Part shown: piece after piece, positions 28,900 through 28,905 of the stretch
Layout of the letters: the number at the start of each line of letters is the position of its first letter
Numbering within the stretch: position 1 is the stretch's first letter
From: an uncultured Oscillospiraceae bacterium
Lineage (GTDB): Bacteria; Bacillota; Clostridia; Oscillospirales; Acutalibacteraceae
Direction of reading: 5' to 3'
DNA length: 28,905 nt
Assembly (NCBI GenBank): GCA_900546265.1
Contig: URCA01000043.1
Span: 1 to 28,905, forward strand
The notes under the pieces: generated by a model
What the model was told of the DNA's origin: nothing
Seen by the model: the letters and a program-made list of their open reading frames with translations, nothing else
Database searches by the model: none
Position numbers and translations under genes: made by a program

Positions 28900-28905
28900 A
28901 TAGGA

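Noticed and set aside
1..28905. tRNA or rRNA genes
   Set aside because: No cloverleaf with TTCGAATCC-type arms or rRNA motif was recognised on either strand by reading.

Overview
The window looks like a spore-forming member of the Clostridia. Most of it (about 3.8 to 28.6 kb) is GC-rich and reads like an Oscillospiraceae/Ruminococcaceae-type chromosome. It carries spoIIGA-sigE-sigG, a SAM-I riboswitch ahead of metK, an FMN riboswitch ahead of ribU, a eutS-eutP pair, folE, and a complete glgB-glgC-glgD-glgA glycogen operon. The family assignment is inferred from gene content and base composition. It is not from a marker gene.

The first ~3.78 kb is clearly AT-rich and different in style. It holds the end of a skin-like element: a zinc-ribbon gene cut by the window edge, an XRE regulator, a Phd/ParE-type toxin-antitoxin pair and a large serine recombinase. 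The stop codon of the recombinase lies inside an AATGA that opens the 3' part of sigK. A U32 peptidase C-terminal fragment follows and breaks off in mid-gene exactly where the GC-rich sequence begins. That junction is either a real transfer boundary or an assembly chimera.

Region by region on the GC-rich side: a transglutaminase-like lipoprotein and a divergent PHP phosphatase (3.8-6.2 kb); a regulator-ATPase-permease ABC operon with a palindromic operator over its own -10 box (6.2-9.2 kb); a short pstS-like remnant (9.35 kb); the sporulation sigma cluster with a spoIIG-type promoter carrying two Spo0A-box matches (9.5-12.5 kb); a nucleoid-associated protein (12.6-13.6 kb); metK, class III fbp and a frameshifted Tet(M)-like GTPase as one co-directional set behind the SAM riboswitch (13.7-19.1 kb); ribU (19.1-20.0 kb); eutSP (20.0-20.9 kb); a TM2 protein with a QGYQQ repeat (21.1-21.7 kb); folE (21.7-22.5 kb); and glgBCDA (22.6-28.7 kb). 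The extreme right end has two small stem-loops that resemble an IS200/IS605-type end.

The most original observation is a pair of inverted, TA-flanked, MITE-like repeats of 161 and 139 bp (11208-11368 and 22333-22471). One sits between spoIIGA and sigE. Removing it in silico restores an ATGA stop/start overlap between those genes. The other sits in the 5' leader of folE, between a consensus promoter and the ribosome binding site. Each carries its own strong Shine-Dalgarno and ATG.
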